Source: Pseudarthrobacter sp. W1I19
GTDB taxonomy: Bacteria; Actinomycetota; Actinomycetes; Actinomycetales; Micrococcaceae
Reading direction: 5' to 3'
Length of the DNA: 64,000 bases
Assembly: GCF_030817835.1 (NCBI RefSeq)
Contig: NZ_JAUSZR010000001.1
Location: 124,001 to 188,000, forward strand
The notes under the pieces are model-generated. The model was not told where the DNA came from and ran no database searches. It saw nothing but the letters and a program-made list of their open reading frames with translations. Positions 7,049 to 14,023 of the stretch are shown here, in pieces. The number at the start of each line of letters is the position of its first letter. Within the stretch, counting starts at the first letter, position 1. The position numbers were made by a program, and so were the translations under genes.

Positions 7049-9601
7049 TTGTGGGGCGCCGCCCCGGCAGTCGGAGCAAAGTTCCTGGGGGTCCTCATCA
7101 GCACGCCAACAGCCGCCGCACTGCAACACCTTTTAGGACACGGCCGTCTGCCACATCGTCGCCGGCAACTCACCCGACATTCCCTTCTCCGCGCCGTAAC
7201 TGCCCTTCTTGCCGCGATGCTGATTGCCGTCCTGGCAGTGATACTGCCCGCAGGGTCCGCCCGTGCTGCAGACACCGTCCCGGACGAGGGTAAGCCGCTT
7301 CTGGGCGCGGTCCTCGAATGGGGCGAGGACACGGCGGCGGGCTTTACGGACAGGCTGGGTGCATCCCCGGCGCTTTTCGGGCACGACATCGCCCTGCCCT
7401 TCCGCGCATCGGAAGGAGAAAACATCAGGGGCTTCCTGGAGCAATCGGGGATGCAGGGCGCCCACGCCATGCTTACGGTGAAGCCCAGCATTGCCCTGGA
7501 GCGGGTCAATGCTGAGGCCGCCGCATCGTTTGCTGCTGAGGTACGGAAGCTGACTGCGAACTTCAAAGGCCAGGTGATGATCCGCTTTGCCCCCGATATG
7601 AATGCCAGCTGGGTGGAGTGGGGCCAGCAGCCTGCCGCATACCGGTCCGCCTTCCGGGCCGTCGCGGAGGCCTTCGAGGATCCTGGCGGTACGTCGATGG
7701 TGTGGGAGCCGTACCTGGGCAAGGACTACCCCTATGACCGGAACCGGAACGCCCCTGCGCCGGGCAGCGAGGGTTTCGCCCTCCTCGATACCAACCGCGA
7801 CGGTGTGTGGAACGGTTCGGATGCGGCGTATGCCCCTTATTACCCCGGGGACGATGCCGTGGACTGGGTGGGCCTGACCGCGTTCCACGATGACACTGCC
7901 GGCGGGGCGTCCGTCAACACGGTGCCGCAGCCGAACGAACTCCAGGGAATGCTGACAACCTCCGGCGGGGAAAACTTCTACGGCACATATGCGGCAGGAA
8001 AGGACAAGCCGTTCGTCCTGCAGACCGCTGCGTTTTACAGCCCGGCCTCCGGCGGCGCCTCGGATGTGGACATCAAAGTGGCCTGGTGGGACCAGGTCCT
8101 GGGTGCGGCCACCTCCACGGACTTCGCCAAAACGGCGGCCGTGGTCTGGGACGAGCGGACAAGCACCAGGGACACCGGTGTGGCAAGCATTGACTGGCTG
8201 CTCACCGGAAACCCCGCCGTTGCGGCCGCCGCCCGGGACCGGCTCGAGGCTTCCCCCATGGTTACCGGCCCCGTCACCCAGGTCGCCGCCGGCAGCGGAT
8301 ACGTCCGCGCCAACACCCTCACGGGCGCCGGCGCCTGGACTGTGGCTGCGGCACTGATCATCCTCCTGGTGGCGTTGTGGCAGGTCCCCCGCAGGGTGAA
8401 CACGGCGACTGCCTGGAGATACTCGGATCCTTCAAAACGGGATTCCCGGGTGGACCTGCTGCGCGGCATGGCCATTGTGTTTGTGGTGGTGAACCACCTG
8501 GGCATGACGTCGCTGTTCCAGCTGTTGACGCAGGAAACGGTGGGCTTCGTTTCCGGAGCCGAGCTTTTTGTCCTCTTCTCCGGCCTCGTGGTGGGCATGG
8601 TCTCCGGACCCAGGGTGAACGCGGACTTCGGCACCGTGGTGGACCTCACGTCACGCCGGGCAGGCAAGCTCTATGTGACCGCGCTCGCCGTGCTGATCGC
8701 CGTCTTCCTGATCTCGCTGCTGCCAATATTCCAGACGGATACACTCACCACCTTCGTTGACCAGGGAACCGGTGGCGCGGGCCACAACGGTACCGGCCGC
8801 ACCTATGATCTGTATTCCGGAATGGAATCGCTGTTTCAGTTCCCCGTGCCCCCGCAGGTCCTGCCCGCCATCCTGCTGCTGCAATTCGGCCCCTGGCAGT
8901 TCAACGTCATGGGCCTCTACGTGGTGCTGCTGCTCGTTAGTCCGCTGATCCTTGCCGCCCTCAACCGGGGCAAAGCCGTGTGGGTGCTGGCGGGCACTCT
9001 GGCCCTGTACGGGGTGGGGGCTGTCACCAGGTTCCGGATCCTGCCCTCGCAGTTTGAGGACTCATTCCCGTTGCTGGTCTGGCAGGTCCTGTTTGTGGTC
9101 GGCCTGGTGGCCGGGTTCCACCGGCACCGCATCGTCTCATGGCTCACTGACCACACTTGGGTTGTGGCGGCCTGCACGGCTGCCGCCTTCGCCTTCGCGT
9201 TTCTGTCCTGGGGCAACCCGTATTTGGCCAACGGCTTGGACGTACGGCTGGCCATCATTCCGGACACGGTGTACCGGAGCATGTACGAGCTCTTCTTCGG
9301 CCGCACCTATCTGGCTCCGGGCCGGCTCCTGAACGTCCTGGTGCTGGTGGTAGGCGCTTATGCATTCCTGACGGCCTACTGGAAGCCGGTGGCACGCGCC
9401 CTGGGCTGGTTCCTGATTCCGCTGGGCCGGGCAACCCTGTACGTTTTCATCATCCATGTGGTCCTGATCGCGGTGATCGCCAATATCCCGGCACTTCGCC
9501 AGGACGACATTTGGATCAACACGGCAGCGTACGCACTGGTCCTCGGGCTCCTGTGGGTGATGGTCCGGACCCGGTTCCTCTTCCGCATCATCCCCACCTG
9601 A
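7049..9601 (+). CDS. Secreted GH26-like (probably inactive) domain fused to OpgC-type membrane acyltransferase domain
   Basis: The start is uncertain. The frame is open from a TTG at 6878, but codons before about 7140 have weak third-position GC; TTG 7049 and ATG 7217 are the other options. A signal peptide-like stretch ends in AGSARA near 7268. Next is a region resembling GH26 mannanases (VMIRFAPDMNASWVEWG, then YPGDDAVDWVGLTAF), followed by one membrane span near 8340-8390. From about 8440 comes an OpgC/acyltransferase-3-like domain (RVDLLRGMAIVFVVVNHLG) with roughly ten membrane segments. The GH26 acid/base Glu is replaced by Asp (7595-7597), and the nucleophile position reads QTAAF rather than an AEF-type motif. 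A DTNRDGVWNGSD loop (7787-7822) looks like a dockerin or EF-hand calcium site. A role in modifying envelope polysaccharide is inferred. Confidence 0.8.
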   Translation: MWGAAPAVGAKFLGVLISTPTAAALQHLLGHGRLPHRRRQLTRHSLLRAVTALLAAMLIAVLAVILPAGSARAADTVPDEGKPLLGAVLEWGEDTAAGFTDRLGASPALFGHDIALPFRASEGENIRGFLEQSGMQGAHAMLTVKPSIALERVNAEAAASFAAEVRKLTANFKGQVMIRFAPDMNASWVEWGQQPAAYRSAFRAVAEAFEDPGGTSMVWEPYLGKDYPYDRNRNAPAPGSEGFALLDTNRDGVWNGSDAAYAPYYPGDDAVDWVGLTAFHDDTAGGASVNTVPQPNELQGMLTTSGGENFYGTYAAGKDKPFVLQTAAFYSPASGGASDVDIKVAWWDQVLGAATSTDFAKTAAVVWDERTSTRDTGVASIDWLLTGNPAVAAAARDRLEASPMVTGPVTQVAAGSGYVRANTLTGAGAWTVAAALIILLVALWQVPRRVNTATAWRYSDPSKRDSRVDLLRGMAIVFVVVNHLGMTSLFQLLTQETVGFVSGAELFVLFSGLVVGMVSGPRVNADFGTVVDLTSRRAGKLYVTALAVLIAVFLISLLPIFQTDTLTTFVDQGTGGAGHNGTGRTYDLYSGMESLFQFPVPPQVLPAILLLQFGPWQFNVMGLYVVLLLVSPLILAALNRGKAVWVLAGTLALYGVGAVTRFRILPSQFEDSFPLLVWQVLFVVGLVAGFHRHRIVSWLTDHTWVVAACTAAAFAFAFLSWGNPYLANGLDVRLAIIPDTVYRSMYELFFGRTYLAPGRLLNVLVLVVGAYAFLTAYWKPVARALGWFLIPLGRATLYVFIIHVVLIAVIANIPALRQDDIWINTAAYALVLGLLWVMVRTRFLFRIIPT

Positions 9602-9650
9602 GGGGTTCGCCAGGGGCCGCCCGGGCTGCACCCAAGGACTTTAATCGCGA

Positions 9651-9697
9651 AAGGCGTGAACACTTGTCCCGCCGGGGACAGCTGTTCACGCCTTTTT
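9651..9697. terminator. Long bidirectional hairpin terminator
   Basis: A perfect 12-bp outer stem pairs AAGGCGTGAACA (9651-9662) with 9683-9694. An inner 6-bp stem (9665-9670 with 9675-9680) closes on a 4-base loop. T9693-T9697 gives the plus-strand T-tract, and the matching A residues serve the minus strand. It sits between the convergent OpgC-type gene and the 84-residue orphan gene and can terminate both. Confidence 0.8.
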
Positions 9698-9714
9698 GGC
9701 GCATGTCAGGGCTC

Positions 9715-9969
9715 TTAGACGAGCCCTGGGTAGCTTGTCAGGATGTAATCGGCGGCTGCGGGGCCCTTCATGCGCAGGCCGCTGTGGCCTGCGGGCATGC
9801 GGTGTTTCATGGCCGCCCAGAAAACAGACTCGTTGCCGGGCTTCTGCTGGTTGATAAAGCACCAACTCGTATACAGGCCGTAAAGCCGGTCATCGTCGAG
9901 GCTGTGGTCGTACGCCTTATCCAGGTGGGTGGCTTCTTGGAGGAAAGTGTCGAATTGCGAATGTGCCAT
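9715..9969 (-). CDS. Hypothetical 84-residue protein
   Basis: I do not recognise this protein. It is short, soluble-looking and rich in aromatic and charged residues (YDHSLDDDRLYGLYTSWCF, then ESVFWAAMKHRMPAGHSG), with no signal peptide or membrane segment. It lies between a strong bidirectional terminator and a divergent TetR-family regulator, and palindromes in the 230-bp shared region could let that regulator control it. The composition and the terminator placed just past its stop support a real gene. The GPAAADYILTSYPG ending suggests a small folded domain rather than a fragment of a larger gene. Confidence 0.6.
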   Translation of the reverse strand: MAHSQFDTFLQEATHLDKAYDHSLDDDRLYGLYTSWCFINQQKPGNESVFWAAMKHRMPAGHSGLRMKGPAAADYILTSYPGLV

Positions 9970-10110
9970 GACGGCGTCCCTTCGCTACGTGCGTGGTGCC
10001 GCCGTTCGGCTACAGCAGCGGGAACCTCAAAGCCGTGCACAAGGCAATGGAGTATTTATCGAGTCTTCTGGAATCGATAGGTTTCTAGCGGCGCCAACAC
10101 CGCATCTACG

Positions 10111-10136
10111 CTGTAGACTTTACCCGTAGACTACAG
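10111..10136. promoter_or_regulatory. Inverted repeat, candidate TetR operator or promoter region
   Basis: CTGTAG (10111-10116) and CTACAG (10131-10136) are inverted arms separated by 14 bases. Inside, GTAGACT occurs twice (10113-10119 and 10126-10132). It lies between the orphan gene and the TetR gene, where the divergent promoters must be. Confidence 0.4.
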
Positions 10137-10161
10137 ATACGGCAAGCGTCTGGAATTACTT

Positions 10162-10175
10162 CAAGTACGTACTTG
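10162..10175. promoter_or_regulatory. Perfect 14-bp palindrome upstream of the TetR gene, candidate operator
   Basis: CAAGTACGTACTTG is fully self-complementary and ends 24 bases before the ATG of the TetR-family gene. This is typical of an autoregulatory TetR operator overlapping a promoter. The link to this particular regulator is inferred from position only. Confidence 0.5.
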
Positions 10176-10199
10176 CTTCCCGCCCCAGATTGGAAAACT

Positions 10200-10910
10200 A
10201 TGTCAGCCGCGAAGGCCTCAGCCACACAAGGCCATGTCCGGAAGGAGCGGCTGAGCAGGGAAGCCGTGCTCACCAAAGCCCTGGAAGTTGTGGACGCGGA
10301 GGGCTTGGAAGCTCTTACCATGCGACGCCTGGGGCAAGAGCTGGGCCGCGATCCCATGAGCCTTTACCGCTATGCCGAAAACAGGGCCGCGCTGCTGGAT
10401 GGCGTCTCGGAGTTGGTGCTCAATGACTTGCCCATCCATGCGGAGGACCCCGACTGGAAAGCCCAACTCCGCAGAATCGCACATGACCTGCGGCGGCTCG
10501 CGCTCAAGCACCCGAACGTGGTCCCGCTGCTGGTCACGAGGCCGCTCTCCACGCCACTTGGGCTGAGACCGCTGGGCACCTTGCGTCCGCTGGAGCAGAT
10601 CCTCTCCCTGCTGATTGGCGCAGGCTTCAACCCCGCTGATGCACTGCACGTTTACCGCGCTTACTACGGCTTCCTCTACGGCCACATCCTGAACGAATTG
10701 CAGGAATATGTGGTGGATCCGGAAGAAAACGAAGCACTGTTGCGGCTGGGGCTGCACCGGCTCCCGGCCAAGGAATTTCCCCGACTCAGGGCGCTGGCGC
10801 CGAATCTTTCCGAATACGACGGGGAAACAGAGCTGGACCAGGGACTGACCATCCTGCTGTCAGGGCTTGAAGCGCAGCTCTCCAAGAAGCCTGCCCGCGC
10901 GTCCGCCTAA
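10200..10910 (+). CDS. TetR/AcrR-family transcriptional regulator
   Basis: The N-terminal HTH (SREAVLTKALEVVDAEGLEAL, then MRRLGQELGRDPMSLYRYAENRAALL) is a standard TetR DNA-binding domain. The C-terminal ligand domain resembles the TetR_C class, with GAGFNPADALHVYRAYYGFLYG as its dimer helices. I chose ATG 10200, preceded by GGAAA, rather than the in-frame TTG at 10173, because the latter falls inside a likely operator palindrome. The length from ATG is 236 residues. The effector is unknown; the only divergent neighbour is the 84-residue orphan gene, so autoregulation plus control of that gene is the simplest guess. Confidence 0.88.
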   Translation: MSAAKASATQGHVRKERLSREAVLTKALEVVDAEGLEALTMRRLGQELGRDPMSLYRYAENRAALLDGVSELVLNDLPIHAEDPDWKAQLRRIAHDLRRLALKHPNVVPLLVTRPLSTPLGLRPLGTLRPLEQILSLLIGAGFNPADALHVYRAYYGFLYGHILNELQEYVVDPEENEALLRLGLHRLPAKEFPRLRALAPNLSEYDGETELDQGLTILLSGLEAQLSKKPARASA

Positions 10911-10949
10911 AGGAACGCGCGCTGGACGAGGGGCTGCTGACCCGACGCG

Positions 10950-11414
10950 TTACTCGAAGGACGCGCGCCGCCGGTCAATACTGCGGGTGTTCCAGACGTC
11001 CGGTGTGTTCACCTTGAAGCGGCGGCCCGTCAGCGCCCGCGCCGACAATCTGATGTAGTGGGCTTTCTCGCCCGGCTGCCACGGCTCCAGCCCCAGGCTG
11101 TCCACGGCGTCCTTGTCAGCCTGGTCCTCGACGATGTTCGTATCCCCGCGGACCACCACGCTCCATGCCTCTTCTGTGTGGGGGTCGTAGCCGTCGATCT
11201 CAAGGGCAGCCGGCCGTTCCTCCTTGGCGTTCCACAGCTTGGTCACGCCGGAGGTCCGGAAGACAATGCTCCGGCGGTGCACCACGTAATTGACCGGGAA
11301 AATCTCGGGGTGTCCGTCCACAACCAGGCCGAGCCGGCCCAGGGTGTCACCTTCAAGCAGTTCCCAGCAGTGGTCAAAGGTCAGTTTCCCGGTTTGCTCT
11401 GCGTCAGAGTTCAT
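10950..11414 (-). CDS. Pyridoxamine 5'-phosphate oxidase-related flavin-binding protein
   Basis: A split-barrel protein of 154 residues. The N-terminal CWELLEGDTLGRLGLVVDGHPEIFPVNYVV segment and the IVFRTSGVTKLWNA strand resemble small actinobacterial PNPOx-like proteins that bind FMN or F420. WSVVVRGDTNIVEDQ continues the barrel. Such proteins are often general redox or stress proteins without a fixed substrate, and true PdxH activity is unlikely from the short length. It ends close to the convergent TetR gene and is followed upstream by pabC on the same strand, with a 39-bp gap. Confidence 0.82.
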   Translation of the reverse strand: MNSDAEQTGKLTFDHCWELLEGDTLGRLGLVVDGHPEIFPVNYVVHRRSIVFRTSGVTKLWNAKEERPAALEIDGYDPHTEEAWSVVVRGDTNIVEDQADKDAVDSLGLEPWQPGEKAHYIRLSARALTGRRFKVNTPDVWNTRSIDRRRASFE

Positions 11415-11453
11415 GAACCATACCCTAAGGCCAGGCTTCGTCCCCAGGGAAGG

Positions 11454-12383
11454 TTACTGAATGCCGGTGAAAAGCTCGTTCAGCTCGGCAGTCAGCTCCT
11501 TCTGCACCGACGGCGTGCCGATTTCCTTGCCATCGATCCGGTTTACCGGCGCCAGCATCCGCACGCTGGAGATCAGCCAGACGGCGTCGGCGTCCAGCAG
11601 GTCCTGCGGCTCCAGCGGCCCGTAGCCCAACTCCCAGCCGGCGGCCTTGGCAGCGGCGAACAGCGCGCCCTGAGAGGTGCCGGGGAGGATGCCGCTGTCC
11701 AGCAGGGGTGTGATGAGGCGCTTAACGGAGCTGCCGTCGTCGGGCGTTTCCACGTGTGCCATCAGCACGGTCGACGTGGGGCCCTCCAGGACGCGGCCGT
11801 CTGAGGAAGTAAAGATGACGTCGTCGGCGCCCTGCTTGCGGGCGTAACGGAGGGCGGCCATGTTGACGGCGTAGGAGAGGGTCTTGGCACCCAGCAGCAG
11901 CCAGGGGGCGCGCTCGGCAACATCGCTGTCGTAGCCGCGGTCCAGCAGAATGACGTCGATGCCGGTCTCGCGCTGGCGGCGGCCGGCAGCACCGGCAGGG
12001 GACACCTGGACCCAGGCGGTAGGAGTGGACGCGCCCTCCACACCGCGGGTCGCCACGAGCTTCACCACCAGTTCGTCGTCGGTGGCGGAGGCGGGCGGGT
12101 GTTGGGCCCGGTGTTCGGACACGGCTGCGGTGATGGCGCGGCGCCACTCGTCCTCGCCGGGAATGGCCAGATCCAGCGCCTCAGCGGAACCGGCAAGGCG
12201 GTTCAGGTGCGCCTGGATCTTCCGGACGGTACCCCCCACGGCGAGCATGGTCTCAAAGATTCCGTCGCCCCGGGTGGCGCCCTGGTCCGTCACCAGCAGC
12301 TGGGGCCTGGACGCATCGGCAAACCGGCCGTCGGGGAAGGCGGGATCGAGGAAGGCGAGAACCACGGCGGCTGGAGAGGTCAT
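11454..12383 (-). CDS. pabC: Aminodeoxychorismate lyase (class IV PLP aminotransferase fold)
   Basis: A fold-type IV PLP enzyme of 309 residues. LLVTDQGATRGDGIFETMLA near the N-terminus carries the conserved RGDGxFET motif. KTLSYAVNMAALRYARKQGADDVIF holds the PLP lysine, and EGPTSTVLM is the phosphate-cup region. It would cleave 4-amino-4-deoxychorismate to 4-aminobenzoate and pyruvate for folate. A chorismate-binding PabB fusion lies about 1.6 kb away on the same strand, with cardiolipin synthase between, which supports this over a branched-chain or D-amino-acid transaminase. Specificity within class IV cannot be fixed from sequence alone. Confidence 0.82.
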   Translation of the reverse strand: MTSPAAVVLAFLDPAFPDGRFADASRPQLLVTDQGATRGDGIFETMLAVGGTVRKIQAHLNRLAGSAEALDLAIPGEDEWRRAITAAVSEHRAQHPPASATDDELVVKLVATRGVEGASTPTAWVQVSPAGAAGRRQRETGIDVILLDRGYDSDVAERAPWLLLGAKTLSYAVNMAALRYARKQGADDVIFTSSDGRVLEGPTSTVLMAHVETPDDGSSVKRLITPLLDSGILPGTSQGALFAAAKAAGWELGYGPLEPQDLLDADAVWLISSVRMLAPVNRIDGKEIGTPSVQKELTAELNELFTGIQ

Positions 12384-12476
12384 GGGTCCAGCTTAGTGCG
12401 GCGCTCACGGATAAGCTGGGCGGAGTGCCCTGGCCGGAACCCGTCCGCCGGGAGCCGTCTTCCGGGGGTTATTCAC

Positions 12477-13952
12477 GTGTTGTGGCCATTTTCGCTTGCC
12501 GGCACCGCGCCGACGTGGGTGGTGGTGCTGCTGGCCGTCGCCGACCTGGTGATCAGGGTGCTCGCGGTGGGCATCATCCCGGGCAACCGCCGGCCCACTA
12601 CCGCAATGGCATGGCTGCTGGGCATCTTCTTTGTCCCGTTCGTGGGCATCATCCTGTTCCTGCTGTTCGGCAACTTTAAGCTGTCCAGCCGCCGCCGGCA
12701 GCAGCAGCAACAGGTCAACGAAAGGGTGCGGGCCGGTATTTCCTCGCTGGCCGACGTCGAAAGCGACTATCCCGGACCGGAATGGGTGCGCTCCGCTGCG
12801 GAGTTGAACCGGCGGCTGGGTTCCCTGCCGATGGTGGACGGCAACTCCGTGGACCTGATCCCGGGCTACCCGGACTCTATCCTTGAGATGACCAAGGCGG
12901 TGCGGAACGCGAAGAAGTTCGTTAACGCCGAGTTCTACATCATGAGCACGGACCACATCACTGACGACCTGATGACCGCCCTGGAGGAAGCCGCCGAACG
13001 CGGCGTGGAAGTCCGGGTGCTGTTCGACCACATCGGCACCCTTCGCGTGAAGGGCTACCGGAACCTGCTCAAGCGGCTTCGGGCCGGCAAAATCCAGTGG
13101 AAGCGGATGCTTCCGCTGCTCCCCATCCATGGCCAGTGGCGCCGGCCGGACCTGCGCAACCACCGCAAGATCATGGTGATCGACGGCGAAATCGCCTTCA
13201 CCGGCTCACAGAACCTGATCGAGCCCTCCTACAACAACCCCCGCCACCGGAAGGCCGGCCGTGAATGGGTGGAGCTGATGGCCTGCCTGCGCGGACCCAT
13301 CGTCACCACCCTGAACGTGGTTTTTGCCACGGACTGGCTGAGCGAAACCGACGAGTCCCTGGAGCACCAGCTGCAGCTCCCGGCCAACCCGCATCCGGGC
13401 AACGTCACGGCCCAGGTAGTGCCCAGCGGCCCGGGCTTCATCACTGAGAACAATCTGCGGCTGTTCAACACGCTCATCTATTCGGCCCAGCACAAGATTT
13501 CTATCTGCAGCCCGTACTTCGTCCCGGACGATTCCCTTCTCTACGCCATCACCACTGCCGCCCAGCGGGGCGTGGATGTGGAGCTGTTCGTCTCGGAGAA
13601 GGGCGATCAGTTCCTGGTCCATCACGCCCAGAGCTCATACTATGAGGCCCTGCTGGAGGCCGGCGTCCGGATCTACCTGTACAAGGCTCCGTTTGTGCTC
13701 CACGCCAAGCACTTCACCATTGACGACGAGATTGCGGTGCTGGGTTCGAGCAACATGGACATGCGCTCGTTCTCGCTCAACCTTGAGGTGTCGGTGATGC
13801 TGCTGGGGGAGGACATCGTCACCAAGATGCGCGCCATCGAGGACACTTACCGGGACATCTCGCATGAGCTCAGGCTGGCCGACTGGATCAAGCGGCCCTT
13901 GGCCACGCGGTACGTGGACAACGTGGCGCGGCTGACGGCGACGGTCCAATAA
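12477..13952 (+). CDS. cls: Cardiolipin synthase (phospholipase D family)
   Basis: Two hydrophobic segments near the N-terminus (APTWVVVLLAVADLVIRVLA and TAMAWLLGIFFVPFVGIILF) are followed by two PLD domains. Their HKD motifs are HRKIMVIDGEIAFTGSQN and HAKHFTIDDEIAVLGSSN. The enzyme would condense phosphatidylglycerol or CDP-diacylglycerol into cardiolipin at the membrane. I place the start at GTG 12477, preceded by a GGGGG stretch, which gives 491 residues, normal for Cls; the frame is open further upstream but that part overlaps divergent pabC. The 3' end converges on pabB across a large palindrome. Confidence 0.9.
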   Translation: MLWPFSLAGTAPTWVVVLLAVADLVIRVLAVGIIPGNRRPTTAMAWLLGIFFVPFVGIILFLLFGNFKLSSRRRQQQQQVNERVRAGISSLADVESDYPGPEWVRSAAELNRRLGSLPMVDGNSVDLIPGYPDSILEMTKAVRNAKKFVNAEFYIMSTDHITDDLMTALEEAAERGVEVRVLFDHIGTLRVKGYRNLLKRLRAGKIQWKRMLPLLPIHGQWRRPDLRNHRKIMVIDGEIAFTGSQNLIEPSYNNPRHRKAGREWVELMACLRGPIVTTLNVVFATDWLSETDESLEHQLQLPANPHPGNVTAQVVPSGPGFITENNLRLFNTLIYSAQHKISICSPYFVPDDSLLYAITTAAQRGVDVELFVSEKGDQFLVHHAQSSYYEALLEAGVRIYLYKAPFVLHAKHFTIDDEIAVLGSSNMDMRSFSLNLEVSVMLLGEDIVTKMRAIEDTYRDISHELRLADWIKRPLATRYVDNVARLTATVQ

Positions 13953-13953
13953 G

Positions 13954-14018
13954 GAGTTTTTGTCCACGTATGCCGACTTCGGAGGCCTCCACCCCCCTGC
14001 ATATCTGGACAAAAACTC
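13954..14018. repeat. 65-bp palindromic element between convergent cls and pabB
   Basis: Perfect 13-bp arms (13954-13966 and 14006-14018, GAGTTTTTGTCCA type) continue after one mismatch into a 6-bp stem (13968-13973 with 13999-14004, one G-T pair). The centre contains a perfect 10-bp palindrome GGAGGCCTCC (13981-13990). The T-run is in the 5' arm of each strand rather than after the stem, so a classical terminator is less likely than a palindromic intergenic repeat. Confidence 0.65.
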
Positions 14019-14023
14019 GGGGG

